45,285 nt of DNA from Filibacter tadaridae (lineage in GTDB: Bacteria; Bacillota; Bacilli; Bacillales_A; Planococcaceae): assembly GCF_900609045.1 (NCBI RefSeq), contig NZ_UXAV01000043.1, forward strand, positions 57,404 through 102,688, read 5' to 3'. A model generated the notes under the pieces. It made no database searches. It saw only the letters and a list, made by a program, of their open reading frames with translations, and was not told where the DNA came from. How positions within the stretch are numbered: position 1 is the stretch's first letter; every line of letters begins with the position of its first letter. Below are positions 24,733 to 32,230 of the stretch, one piece after another. A program made the translations under genes and the position numbers.

Positions 24733-25353
24733 TTACTCAGAAATAATGAATACGCCGCCGCAATGAGAAATTGGATAAAATTCACATTTACTCCTTAGTG
24801 AAGTATTAATTTCATCATAAACAAAATAAAACTCATCATCATCCCAATATTCAATACTATCCTGATGACATTTATTTAGTTTTTCTCGCGTTTCAAAAGA
24901 AATGTCACCAATGAATATTTTTCCATCCTTGTTGAGCAAAGGTATTAAATTGGCTATAAACTCTATTTTCTCTTCATCTGTTAAGTGATGTAAGGCATAT
25001 GTGCTTATGATGGAATCATACTTTTTACCAAGTATCTCCGGGGGGAGGCCCGTTGAAATATCCCATTCAATCAAATTGGCATTCGGCATTATAGATTGTG
25101 CAATAGCAATCATTTTTGAAGAAAAATCTACACCATCAATTTGGTGTCCATTTGCATACAATTTGCCTGTTAATACACCTGTTCCAAAGCCGATGTCCAA
25201 GACTTCGGAATCCGCCTTTTGCATTGCTTCGTTAAAAATCACATTTAGTATTTCCTTATACCCAGCAAAAGGATAAAGATTATTTTCTTCACTTAGCTGA
25301 ACCGTTTTGTCATAGTTATCAGCCCACAAATTAAACCCTTGATTAGTTAACAT
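24733..25353 (-). CDS. Class I SAM-dependent methyltransferase
   Basis: A 206-residue methyltransferase. Motif I is VLDIGFGTGVLTGKL, the motif II acidic residue is in IDGVDFSSKMI, and the post-II/IV region is YDSIISTYALHHLTDEEK. The N-terminus FNLWADNYD is typical of YrrT-like small-molecule methyltransferases. GGAGGGG precedes the ATG. Substrate is not predictable; the C-terminus is Cys/Ser rich rather than helical. Single gene in the accessory region. Confidence 0.85.
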   Translation of the reverse strand: MLTNQGFNLWADNYDKTVQLSEENNLYPFAGYKEILNVIFNEAMQKADSEVLDIGFGTGVLTGKLYANGHQIDGVDFSSKMIAIAQSIMPNANLIEWDISTGLPPEILGKKYDSIISTYALHHLTDEEKIEFIANLIPLLNKDGKIFIGDISFETREKLNKCHQDSIEYWDDDEFYFVYDEINTSLRSKCEFYPISHCGGVFIISE

Positions 25354-25568
25354 GAATGCCCCTCCAATATCTTTTACAATCTACGAGCATTCAATGAAAA
25401 ACTTCCTTTATGAATTACTCGTGATAAACCCCATTAAAATGATTTTCCCGATCAAAAGTAAACGTATTTTTCATTTAACTCACACCTTCCATTGATATAG
25501 CCTTAACTTTAACACAAGTTTCGAAATATTTCATTTCCACGAATACATTCATTTTTCTATGTAATTTT

Positions 25569-26174
25569 TTATTTAACCCTAATTAAATTGTATTTGAATA
25601 ACAATGTTATTCCAAAATTCATTAGAAAATGGACAACAAATGGGGCTAAAATATTGTTTGTTTTAACATAAATCCAACCAAATACTAAACTTGGAACTGC
25701 TATATTCATTAACATTATAGGCTTTTTGAAATATTGAATATGGAAGCTCAAAAATAAGAAAGTAGTAGTAATAATTGCAATCCGTTGGCTTTCCGTAAAT
25801 ACAAAAATCAAATTCTGAATGATACCTCTAAACAGCAACTCTTCGAATAACGCGCTTATAAACATAAAGGAAAAAATCACAGAAACCGAATAGTTTTGAA
25901 ATCCTTTGTTGGCATCATCAATATATTTCGAAGGTATACTTAATGCTAATAGTATGCCGAATATAATCAAACCTATGGAAGCACCCACTATGCTGATTGA
26001 CATTTTGATAGGCTGATTGAAAGATAGTAAACTTTGAATTGTCAGCACGTCATAAACGATTAGACTAAATATAATAGCCACGCAAATGAATACAAATGAT
26101 GAGAATACAAAAATAGCATCTTTCGGATTGAAATCTTTTTTTATGTTCTTTGTTTTTTCTTTTGTATGTTTCAT
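25569..26174 (-). CDS. CPBP-family intramembrane metalloprotease
   Basis: A 201-residue membrane protein of the CPBP (CAAX protease and bacteriocin-processing/Abi) family. The first motif EELLFRG, the central FLSFHIQYF histidine and a final VVHFLMNFG (H and N) are the expected catalytic elements. About six hydrophobic segments. I start at the ATG at 26174 because GGGGGGAAGT precedes it; a longer frame to 26240 has no ribosome site. Family members process prenylated or signal-like peptides or confer bacteriocin immunity. A second CPBP protein is at 32767. Confidence 0.85.
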   Translation of the reverse strand: MKHTKEKTKNIKKDFNPKDAIFVFSSFVFICVAIIFSLIVYDVLTIQSLLSFNQPIKMSISIVGASIGLIIFGILLALSIPSKYIDDANKGFQNYSVSVIFSFMFISALFEELLFRGIIQNLIFVFTESQRIAIITTTFLFLSFHIQYFKKPIMLMNIAVPSLVFGWIYVKTNNILAPFVVHFLMNFGITLLFKYNLIRVK

Positions 26175-26255
26175 ACTTCCCCCCGTGATTCTGTATAGTG
26201 CAGCTTCTTTATCCCCATACATACGTAACTCTTTCTTCATTTTGCAACTACTGCA

Positions 26256-26336
26256 TCAATGATACGGCAACATTACGAATACACTGGCCGGAACCTTTAC
26301 TTCACCAAATGCTCTTACCTCAATTTCTATTTTCAT
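26256..26336 (-). pseudogene. Short ORF, probably the head of a lost gene
   Basis: After GGGGAG the minus strand reads a 26-residue product starting MKIEIEVRAFGEVKVPASVF and stops. The good ribosome site with such a short product suggests a gene truncated by deletion. It lies in the 330-base interval 26175-26506, which otherwise holds a degenerate element fragment and the toxin gene's terminator. Confidence 0.35.
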
Positions 26337-26400
26337 CTTTTTCATCTCCCCTAAGCTATTCATACATTTACGAATCAACTTTCAAAACGTTTCAATAACC

Positions 26401-26460
26401 GGGCCCGATTGTTTCCCGTAAATTACTTCATCTGTTTTATTGAGAGCCCGCAATAACCTA
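26401..26460. repeat. Dispersed intergenic element, copy 4 (fragmentary)
   Basis: GGGCCCGATTGTTTCCCG and, further on, GAGAGCCCGCAATAACC resemble the two ends of the element, but the centre is not clear. Confidence 0.3.
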
Positions 26461-26471
26461 GCTCCTTATAC

Positions 26472-26509
26472 AAAACGAACGCCCTCTCTATAAAGAAGAC
26501 GTTCGTTTA
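26472..26509 (-). terminator. Terminator of the toxin-antitoxin operon
   Basis: On the minus strand AAACGAACG pairs with CGTTCGTTT and the stem starts in the toxin stop codon. The run TTTTG follows; the opposite strand has TATTTTTTAT, so it could work in both directions. Confidence 0.75.
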
Positions 26510-26767
26510 TTTTTTATAAATATCACTGGGGCTTCCGATTTTCAGAATAAGAACGATAAGATTGCCTTGATTGATCTCAAAAATTATCCTGAAGTCGCCA
26601 ACACGTTTTCGAAATAAATCTGTGTAACCTTTTAATCGTTTCACATTTGGGTCAGAAAAGGGGGCTTCTGCTAATTCTGTCAAAGCATTTATTAACTTTT
26701 TCCGAGTTAGCTCATCCGCCTTTTTGAGGTACATGGCTGCTTGCTTGTCAATTTTCAGGTCATACAT
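26507..26767 (-). CDS. RelE/ParE-family toxin
   Basis: An 86-residue toxin of the RelE/ParE superfamily: MYDLKIDKQAAMYLKKAD, then the conserved LKGYTDLFRKRVGDFRIIFE and a C-terminal hydrophobic strand LIVLILKIGSPSDIYKK. RelE members cleave mRNA in the ribosome A site, ParE members inhibit gyrase; the basic residues in RKRVGDFRI suit the RelE type, but the distinction is uncertain. Its start overlaps the antitoxin stop by eight bases, giving translational coupling. Confidence 0.88.
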   Translation of the reverse strand: MYDLKIDKQAAMYLKKADELTRKKLINALTELAEAPFSDPNVKRLKGYTDLFRKRVGDFRIIFEINQGNLIVLILKIGSPSDIYKK

Positions 26768-26972
26768 CTTGAGAGTCCTTCAAAAGTTCATTCAGCGTGA
26801 TATACTCTCCGCTTTTAACGCGTTCACGGGCTTCTGCCAACTCCCCTTTCGCCTCCTCGTTCAATTCCAATTCCTCTTCGTCAAACATATGACGGAAGAG
26901 TTCACTGAGGCGGGGAAGTTTCCCTTCGGGTAATTCATCCACTAATCGATGTAAATCATTGCGATCCATCAT
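26760..26972 (-). CDS. Antitoxin of the RelE/ParE-type module
   Basis: A 70-residue acidic protein: MMDRNDLHRLVDELPEGKLP, a helical middle, and a C-terminal region SGEYITLNELLKD that should wrap the toxin. The family is the short N-terminal-helix antitoxin type often paired with RelE in Bacillales. It lies directly upstream of the toxin with an eight-base overlap. AAGGACGG provides a ribosome site. The complex probably represses its own promoter. Confidence 0.85.
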   Translation of the reverse strand: MMDRNDLHRLVDELPEGKLPRLSELFRHMFDEEELELNEEAKGELAEARERVKSGEYITLNELLKDSQDV

Positions 26973-26995
26973 TTTACTCGCCGTCCTTCTATTTA

Positions 26996-27001
26996 ATTAT
27001 A
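26996..27001 (-). promoter_or_regulatory. Candidate -10 box of the toxin-antitoxin operon
   Basis: A consensus TATAAT on the minus strand, 24 bases before the antitoxin ATG. No good -35 box is seen at standard spacing; an imperfect palindrome with CCGAATCAGAAATCGG upstream may be the operator. Confidence 0.4.
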
Positions 27002-27053
27002 CCGCGTTAAGGAAAGGATTCCGATTTCTGATTCGGCCTAATAGTTAATATAC

Positions 27054-27134
27054 GGTACCTGTCACTCAAACAAACATAAAAGTTCAAACGATCAAGACCG
27101 TTGAAAAAAAGTGAAAGTTTGAGTGACTGTCACC
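27054..27134. repeat. REP-like nested palindrome
   Basis: GGTACCTGTCACTCAAAC (27054-27071) is complemented by GTTTGAGTGACTGTCACC (27117-27134) with two mismatches, and the interior has a second imperfect palindrome (TTCAAACG ... CCGTTGAA). The whole can fold as one long hairpin. It resembles REP-type elements with a GTCAC motif seen in Bacillales. No transposase is nearby. Confidence 0.65.
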
Positions 27135-27147
27135 ATAGACTAACCAG

Positions 27148-27182
27148 ACAAAAGGGCTTGCTTTAGAAACGAAAGCAAGCCC
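27148..27182 (-). terminator. Terminator of the GntR/ABC operon
   Basis: Minus-strand GGGCTTGCTTT pairs with AAAGCAAGCCC across a seven-base loop, followed by TTTTG. It lies just after the exported-protein stop. Confidence 0.92.
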
Positions 27183-27192
27183 AATTCACAAC

Positions 27193-28407
27193 TTATTTGA
27201 ACATCATATCATATAAATACAACTCAAATTGTTCTGTACTTTTAGGGAGATCTTTTCTGATTACTTCACCCTGGTAAATTGTATCCAATGTTTTCAAATC
27301 AATAACAGTGATACTTGCCTTCGTTTTTAAATTTGTTACATGGGTTGCCACATATAGCTTACCGTCTTTCATGAGTATAATTGGTGGTTCTGTATCATTT
27401 GTTTCGTTTGATAGCTGTATAGTTAATTCATTATCAGCCTGATTGTTCTCCAAACTATAAGGAGTTACAACCAAGTTTTCCCCACTTAGTTTCGAGAAAT
27501 ATATTGTTGAACCATCAAAATAATTAATTTGATTATCTTTCAAACTGTCTGGTAGATCAATCGTCTCTTTTTCTTTCGTTTTTAAATTGTAAGAAATTAG
27601 TTCCCGATTTCTTTCTTCTAGCCTATCCGATTCTTCTTCTTGTATCATTTTATCGTGGGTTTTTACGTATATAAGATTTTCATTCGCTTGTTTATGACTT
27701 GTTTGAATGAGGTATGCATAGATAGAATCATTGCCTTGTTGTTCAGGGATGGATAAAATCGTTTCATTACTGTTTAGTTTTCCAGTAGATATGTCGAATG
27801 AGTAGATATGTCTTTCAATAGAGTATTTCTCATTCTTGCTAGTATTATTTTGGGTAATCACTTTCAGTTCGTTATCAACCACCTGGACATCTTCAACATA
27901 TATATGGTCAATTACTGAGCTGTCTGGAACTTTAATAGAGTAGGAAGATGTATTGCCATCGTCTTTATCTACTATAGATATAGCGAATTTGAAATCACTA
28001 TTTGTAAATGGATTATATTTCACGTCTGCATAAGCTAGCAACTTATTGTTCTCAAAAAACGAATCAAGGTCTTGGCCTTTCCCTCTCATGAAATTACGGT
28101 ACTCTTTCTGTAACTCCTGAATCATTGGTGCAGGGTGTCCTTTAATCGAGTCAATAATCGAACTACCATCTCCATAATCCGAGCCATCAGAGGTAATTTG
28201 CAAGTTAGTGTTTACATAAATCATAGATCCCCCTTCAAGATAGGATCCTTCCAACGCCAAAGATTTTATTTCTTCAGCGTCACCGCTCTTCTTATTTATC
28301 ACAAACTCAGGATATTGTGTTGCCGAATTAGCGGAACTAACATAAAACGTTCCAATGCTAAGCACAATGACTGCAATAATTGAAGTAAACTTCCAATACT
28401 TTTTCAT
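27193..28407 (-). CDS. Secreted or membrane-anchored protein of the ABC operon, beta-propeller-like
   Basis: A 404-residue protein with an N-terminal signal/anchor segment (SIIAVIVLSIGTFYV), then a beta-rich extracellular body with repeated stretches such as NKLLAYADVKYNP, RHIYSFDISTGKL, NLIYVKTHD, GKLYVATHVTN and ITVIDLKTLDTIYQG. This recurring blade-like pattern suggests a beta-propeller. The ATG at 28407 is chosen over a GTG at 28413, nine bases after AAGGAG. Last gene of the operon, 13 bases after the permease. Its role in sensing or transport is inference. Confidence 0.75.
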   Translation of the reverse strand: MKKYWKFTSIIAVIVLSIGTFYVSSANSATQYPEFVINKKSGDAEEIKSLALEGSYLEGGSMIYVNTNLQITSDGSDYGDGSSIIDSIKGHPAPMIQELQKEYRNFMRGKGQDLDSFFENNKLLAYADVKYNPFTNSDFKFAISIVDKDDGNTSSYSIKVPDSSVIDHIYVEDVQVVDNELKVITQNNTSKNEKYSIERHIYSFDISTGKLNSNETILSIPEQQGNDSIYAYLIQTSHKQANENLIYVKTHDKMIQEEESDRLEERNRELISYNLKTKEKETIDLPDSLKDNQINYFDGSTIYFSKLSGENLVVTPYSLENNQADNELTIQLSNETNDTEPPIILMKDGKLYVATHVTNLKTKASITVIDLKTLDTIYQGEVIRKDLPKSTEQFELYLYDMMFK

Positions 28408-28420
28408 TTCCACACACTCC

Positions 28421-29254
28421 TTATACAGTTATCTTGTTCTTCAATAAGAATCCACTCATCCAAATGGATCCTGCGAGTACGATTAAACCCATTACTATCT
28501 CAAGTGCAAATAGTTCTAGTGGATAGAAAAAGCCATCTAGTACAAATTCTTGCAAAAGTAGAGGTGAAATAAATACGGCAACAGCAACTATGCTGTATAA
28601 AACTCCAACAAAAATACCTTTCCACCTAAAACTTCTTTCAAATAAAATTGCAGTAAATAGAATGGACACAACCATAAGCCCTGCTCCATAATACAATATA
28701 AATCCAAGAAAACTAGTTGGAAAAAGTATGTTTATTTCAGGCATGCTGCTAACAATCTCTTTGACATTCATATCCACTCGGAATTCCTTTGGCAGAATCC
28801 ACCTAAAAATCGTTGTCTCTATTGGAATCAAAATAAGTTGAAATGCCACAAAGCCAAACGTCGCTAGCAGAATATTTGTTATTTTTGCGTAAAAAACATT
28901 CAATCTAGTTGTTGGCAGCATTAGCAATCGGTAAATAAATGTATTTTTCCCAAACCAATCGCGATACCAGATCAGGAAAATATAGAACCCAACACCTGCT
29001 ACACATAAGGCGATTGGACCCAGGAACCATACGCTTCTAGTTACCGACAGAAAACTCATTTGTCCAAAACTTGATAGGAATTCTGCTTTTGGCATTAACT
29101 CTTCATAAATTTTTTCATTGGCCGTGTTTAGGTACATTTTCGACAACACAATGACTCCAGCAATTTGTACAACTAGTGTAATGCTAAGTAGGACTGCAAA
29201 TATTTTTGCAAAACGATTGAATTCAAAATTGACCAGCTTCAAGTAGCTTTTCAT
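28421..29254 (-). CDS. ABC transporter permease (YtrC/D-like)
   Basis: A 277-residue permease with about six hydrophobic helices and a large extracytoplasmic loop after TM1 (NTANEKIYEELMPKAEFLSS). The sequence IYRLLMLPTTRLNVFYAK after TM2 is typical of ABC-2-like permeases that contact the ATPase. It overlaps the ATPase stop by ATGA, so the two are translationally coupled. Substrate unknown; related YtrA-controlled systems respond to cell-wall antibiotics or acetoin conditions in Bacillus. Confidence 0.82.
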   Translation of the reverse strand: MKSYLKLVNFEFNRFAKIFAVLLSITLVVQIAGVIVLSKMYLNTANEKIYEELMPKAEFLSSFGQMSFLSVTRSVWFLGPIALCVAGVGFYIFLIWYRDWFGKNTFIYRLLMLPTTRLNVFYAKITNILLATFGFVAFQLILIPIETTIFRWILPKEFRVDMNVKEIVSSMPEINILFPTSFLGFILYYGAGLMVVSILFTAILFERSFRWKGIFVGVLYSIVAVAVFISPLLLQEFVLDGFFYPLELFALEIVMGLIVLAGSIWMSGFLLKNKITV

Positions 29255-29940
29255 TTCTGATACACCTCTCTCATAACATCCACCACAGATTTCCCTTCGT
29301 TTTCACGAGCTTCTTCCGCGCTGAACTCCTTGATAACAATCCCTTCATCTAATAGCACAACCTTATCGATTAAATGTTCGATATCACCTATTTCATGTGT
29401 CGTTATGATAACGCCCCTATTTTCAATTAAATGACTCGTGAACACTTTAGCAATTTCCTCGCGACTAAACATATCAATTCCAGAAAATGGTTCATCCATT
29501 AATACAAAATCAACATCCATTGCTAAACCCAGTAACAAATTGACCTTTGCCGTATTTCCTTTTGATAAGGAAGATATTCTATCCTGTTCATTTAATTTAA
29601 AAAAACCAAGCAGTTCTGTTGCACGTTTCTGGTTCCAACATGTATAAAAATCATTCATAAACTCCATTGCATCAGAGATTTTCATCTGTGGTAGCATCGT
29701 TATTGCATCAGGAATAAAGGTGATTTTTTCAAACATGTTTTTATTAATGGTTTCTCCGTTTATTAAAATTTGCCCTTTGTTAATCGGGGTGAGTGCCATA
29801 ATGGCATTTAAAATGGTTGTCTTGCCAACTCCGTTGATTCCAATTAAACAAGTTATTTCACCTTTGTTGGCTGTAAAAGACACACCTTTCAATATCTTTT
29901 TTCGACCATAGTTCTTTGTAATCTCTTTTACTTCAATCAT
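29251..29940 (-). CDS. ABC transporter ATP-binding protein (YtrB-like)
   Basis: A 229-residue ABC ATPase: Walker A GINGVGKTT, Walker B VDFVLMDEP, and the H-loop His in VIITTHEIGD. The signature motif is LSKGNTAKV rather than LSGGQ, a variant common in YtrB-like ATPases of GntR-controlled operons. The start ATG lies two bases after the GntR stop codon. Together with the permease it should form an exporter or stress-responsive transporter in the membrane. Confidence 0.9.
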   Translation of the reverse strand: MIEVKEITKNYGRKKILKGVSFTANKGEITCLIGINGVGKTTILNAIMALTPINKGQILINGETINKNMFEKITFIPDAITMLPQMKISDAMEFMNDFYTCWNQKRATELLGFFKLNEQDRISSLSKGNTAKVNLLLGLAMDVDFVLMDEPFSGIDMFSREEIAKVFTSHLIENRGVIITTHEIGDIEHLIDKVVLLDEGIVIKEFSAEEARENEGKSVVDVMREVYQK

Positions 29941-29942
29941 TT

Positions 29943-30317
29943 TTATGCCTCCTTGTCATCTGTGTACTTTGTTCTTACCAAGTTCAATAATTCATCGACT
30001 GGAACATTAATAGACCGAACGGATGTTACAAACGTTTCAACTGCCTCAAGTAGCAAAGCTTCCCTTACCTTACTTAGTATCTTTTCATCGGTTGTTATTT
30101 TGCTTGGATGATTCCGTTCGGTATGGATCAAACCCTGTTCCTCCATTTCCTTATATGCTCGTTGCGCGGTATTAGGGTTTATCTTAATCCTGTTTGCCAA
30201 CTCCCGTCTCGATGGTATTTCTTCTCCAGGTACTAAATCGCCAATTGCAATTTTTTCTTTAAAATACCGAACAACCTGCAAATAGACCGGGTCGCGATTA
30301 TTAAAATTTACATTCAT
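29943..30317 (-). CDS. GntR-family (YtrA-type) regulator
   Basis: A 124-residue short GntR regulator: winged-helix domain with DPVYLQVVRYFKEKIAIGDL, the recognition segment IPSRRELANRIKINPNTAQR and EEQGLIHTER, followed by a small helical C-terminal domain, as in the YtrA subfamily. AGGAG lies eight bases ahead of the ATG at 30317; the longer frame to 30416 would read through the promoter. First gene of the operon; it likely represses it through the dyad that overlaps the -10 box. Confidence 0.9.
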   Translation of the reverse strand: MNVNFNNRDPVYLQVVRYFKEKIAIGDLVPGEEIPSRRELANRIKINPNTAQRAYKEMEEQGLIHTERNHPSKITTDEKILSKVREALLLEAVETFVTSVRSINVPVDELLNLVRTKYTDDKEA

Positions 30318-30394
30318 CGAAACAACTCCTATACGTTCTTGGATGTACACACATGATTTTTTCGTGTATGTATTAAGTGGTTCATACACATTAA

Positions 30395-30427
30395 GTGTAT
30401 TATATGGGTAATACACAAGGTTGTCAA
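30395..30427 (-). promoter_or_regulatory. Consensus promoter with GntR/YtrA operator
   Basis: TTGACA (30422-30427) and TATAAT (30399-30404) are consensus boxes with a 17-base spacer. The exact dyad GTGTATTA-N6-TAATACAC (30395-30416) covers the -10 box and spacer. A second related GTGTAT motif lies downstream. Such a strong promoter needs tight repression, consistent with the regulator encoded by the first gene. Confidence 0.88.
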
Positions 30428-30490
30428 TCCTGTTTTAGAAACGTGCTATCCTTCCCGTAGTTTGTTATATTTTTCGGGAGGTAACCAGTG

Positions 30491-30533
30491 TTGGTAAAGC
30501 GCTCTTCTTATTACAGAAAACGCACGATTGAAG
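30491..30533. repeat. Dispersed intergenic element, copy 5
   Basis: AAGCGCTCTTCTTATTACAG then AAAACGCACGATTGAAG. It is 12 bases after the stop codon of the DUF1648-like gene. Confidence 0.6.
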
Positions 30534-30545
30534 AACAAAATGGAA

Positions 30546-31040
30546 TCAATCAATACGGAGTCTTTGAAGCCCAATAATTATCACGGTTAAAATAACAGCA
30601 ACTAAAGCGAAAGATATGTACCAAAGAGGTGGACTTGTTTGACCTAGTGCAACTTTAACGAAATACCAATTAAAATAAGCAAAAGCTAAAACGAACTCAA
30701 ACTTTAACCAACTTATCAATATTTTTGAGTTACGGTAAAAGGCATAAACATTACCCTTTGATAATCTCTCTGGATAATTATGTTTTTCAGGATACTTTTG
30801 CAAAAAAAGCAGGGGAATATAGATGACAACTAGGATAAAAGGCATGATAATGCTTATCCACCTACTTCCCCATCCGTTTATTTCACCTTTTCCATTTTCA
30901 TGGATAGGAATTGAATCGGGCATTTGAAATATTGCCTGAATCGTAAAAGCAAACATGCCAATAATTACAATGACACAAACCCAATCATGTACTCTCTCAA
31001 TGTTTGACTTTTGGACAATTAACTTTGGGCGATGATTCAT
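30546..31040 (-). CDS. DUF1648/SdpI-like membrane protein
   Basis: A 164-residue membrane protein. The segment MPDSIPIHENGKGEINGWGS is the DUF1648 hallmark found in SdpI immunity proteins and related membrane proteins. About four hydrophobic helices. GGTGGAGGT precedes the ATG at 31040; the longer frame to 31058 overlaps that site. DUF1648 proteins are often immunity or signalling proteins; no toxin partner is visible here. Element copy 5 follows the stop. Confidence 0.8.
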   Translation of the reverse strand: MNHRPKLIVQKSNIERVHDWVCVIVIIGMFAFTIQAIFQMPDSIPIHENGKGEINGWGSRWISIIMPFILVVIYIPLLFLQKYPEKHNYPERLSKGNVYAFYRNSKILISWLKFEFVLAFAYFNWYFVKVALGQTSPPLWYISFALVAVILTVIIIGLQRLRID

Positions 31041-31098
31041 AAAATTTACCTCCACCACAACCTATTTGTTTTTGCCATTCCTTATCTTCAACAAAAAA

Positions 31099-31147
31099 CT
31101 GGCTCGATTCTGGCACAACATTTTGCGACAATCGCGACCGTGTGCTG
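31099..31147. repeat. Dispersed intergenic element, copy 6 (subtype with TCTGGCACAAC)
   Basis: CTGGCTCGATTCTGGCACAAC followed by GACAATCGCGACCG; same subtype as copy 2. It is 23 bases after the stop of the 74-aa gene. Confidence 0.65.
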
Positions 31148-31170
31148 AAGATATCCAACCAATTTCACGA

Positions 31171-31395
31171 TTAGTCTTCTTCAACAAATCGTAGCATTCC
31201 TTTTGATACAGATATAACATCTTCCTGATAAAAAATAAGGCAAGCTATACCTCCACCATACTTCTCATGTTCAAACTCGCCAAGAACTGTCACGTATCCC
31301 TTTTCAAAAAAATAAATGAGTTCATGATCATGTTCTTCAACAGCACTTAAATCATTAAATAAAAATGCTTTAAGTGGTTTATCATAAAATCGCAT
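31171..31395 (-). CDS. Hypothetical 74-aa soluble protein
   Basis: A 74-residue acidic protein starting MRFYDKPLKAFLFNDLSAVE, mixed alpha/beta by appearance, without membrane segments. CGGAGG lies about 9 bases before the ATG. It sits between element copies 6 and 7, in the gene-then-element pattern of the region. No family recognised. Confidence 0.6.
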   Translation of the reverse strand: MRFYDKPLKAFLFNDLSAVEEHDHELIYFFEKGYVTVLGEFEHEKYGGGIACLIFYQEDVISVSKGMLRFVEED

Positions 31396-31430
31396 TGCAC
31401 CATGCCTCCGTCTCCTGGTCTTCTCTGTGA

Positions 31431-31487
31431 AATGGCCCTATTACTGAACAAGCGCAATTCCATGCTACGGAATCGCGCCCATTTATA
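31431..31487. repeat. Dispersed intergenic element, copy 7
   Basis: A good full copy: AAATGGCCCTATTACTGA, AAGCGCAATTCC, ATGCTAC, GGAATCGCGCCCATTT. The inner GCGCAATTCC/GGAATCGCGC is a 10-bp stem with one mismatch. It is three bases after the stop of the 76-aa gene. Confidence 0.8.
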
Positions 31488-31490
31488 GAA

Positions 31491-31721
31491 TTACAGAGCT
31501 TCAGTTTTTCTTCCTGAAAACCAAAAATAAATTGTAAGTACCAGCAGAATGATTGGAGTAAATCCTACATACTTCAAAGCATTATTTGCTCCAAAAAAAT
31601 AGTATGCGATGGGTATAGAAGTAACTGTACTTAGGAACATAAATGTCCAAGAACGACTGGAAATCCCGAATGCCAATGTGATAATTGATGACAAAAATGA
31701 GGCGTACCAAAGTAAAAGCAT
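31491..31721 (-). CDS. Small membrane protein, 76 aa
   Basis: Three hydrophobic segments (about 2-18, 24-44 and 52-68) and a short basic tail SGRKTEAL. AAGGGAGGGG precedes the ATG. It is flanked by element copies 7 and 8. Family not recognised; a small membrane protein of unknown role. Confidence 0.65.
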   Translation of the reverse strand: MLLLWYASFLSSIITLAFGISSRSWTFMFLSTVTSIPIAYYFFGANNALKYVGFTPIILLVLTIYFWFSGRKTEAL

Positions 31722-31760
31722 ACTAACCCCTCCCTTGTACTTTTTCTTATTCTTAAAAAA

Positions 31761-31821
31761 ATCTGGCCCTTATGTAGAATATGTGTATTACTACTTGTTA
31801 AGGAATCACGCTCGGTTAATG
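31761..31821. repeat. Dispersed intergenic element, copy 8 (degenerate)
   Basis: ATCTGGCCCTTATGTAGAAT, a diverged centre, then AAGGAATCACGCTCGGTTAATG. It is 28 bases after the stop of the zinc-ribbon gene. Confidence 0.55.
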
Positions 31822-31849
31822 AAGATCCGTAAAAATAGGTAAATTTTAT

Positions 31850-32101
31850 CTATGACCAACAAACCTCGCTGATTTCATAGTCTCCCGAGGAATCTGCTTC
31901 CCCAGTTAAACACGAAAAACATCCTTGGTAGGCAACCGCACTGCCAATCGCCCAGATTTCCTGACCGCAATTGTGGCACGTTTCTCCATTTTTCTTATCT
32001 TTAACTACCTGTTTCAGATTTTTTCTTAACTGGTTTGGATTTTCGCCAGGATTATTTTTGCAATGCTTATTCACGAAGGCTTCTATCGATATAGGTACCA
32101 T
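31850..32101 (-). CDS. Small protein with two CxxC pairs (zinc-ribbon-like)
   Basis: An 83-residue soluble protein: MVPISIEAFVNKHCKNNPGE, then CHNCG and CFSC, whose spacing suits a structural zinc site. GGGGAGG lies before the ATG at 32101; a longer frame to 32182 overlaps element copy 9 and has no ribosome site. Function unknown. Confidence 0.6.
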   Translation of the reverse strand: MVPISIEAFVNKHCKNNPGENPNQLRKNLKQVVKDKKNGETCHNCGQEIWAIGSAVAYQGCFSCLTGEADSSGDYEISEVCWS

Positions 32102-32182
32102 TAATGCCTCCCCTTTCTCATTGTCCTTTTTTCTTATTCTATCGTAATTCTTTAATTCGAAAAACCATTTCTTATTAGTCAT

Positions 32183-32226
32183 TGAAAATGAGCGCCTTCA
32201 TATTCAATGAGAGCGTACGATAGTTA
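32183..32226. repeat. Dispersed intergenic element, copy 9 (degenerate)
   Basis: GAAAATGAGCGCCTTCATATT then CAATGAGAGCGTACGATAGTT, four bases after the stop of the first lipoprotein. Confidence 0.5.
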
Positions 32227-32230
32227 AAAG

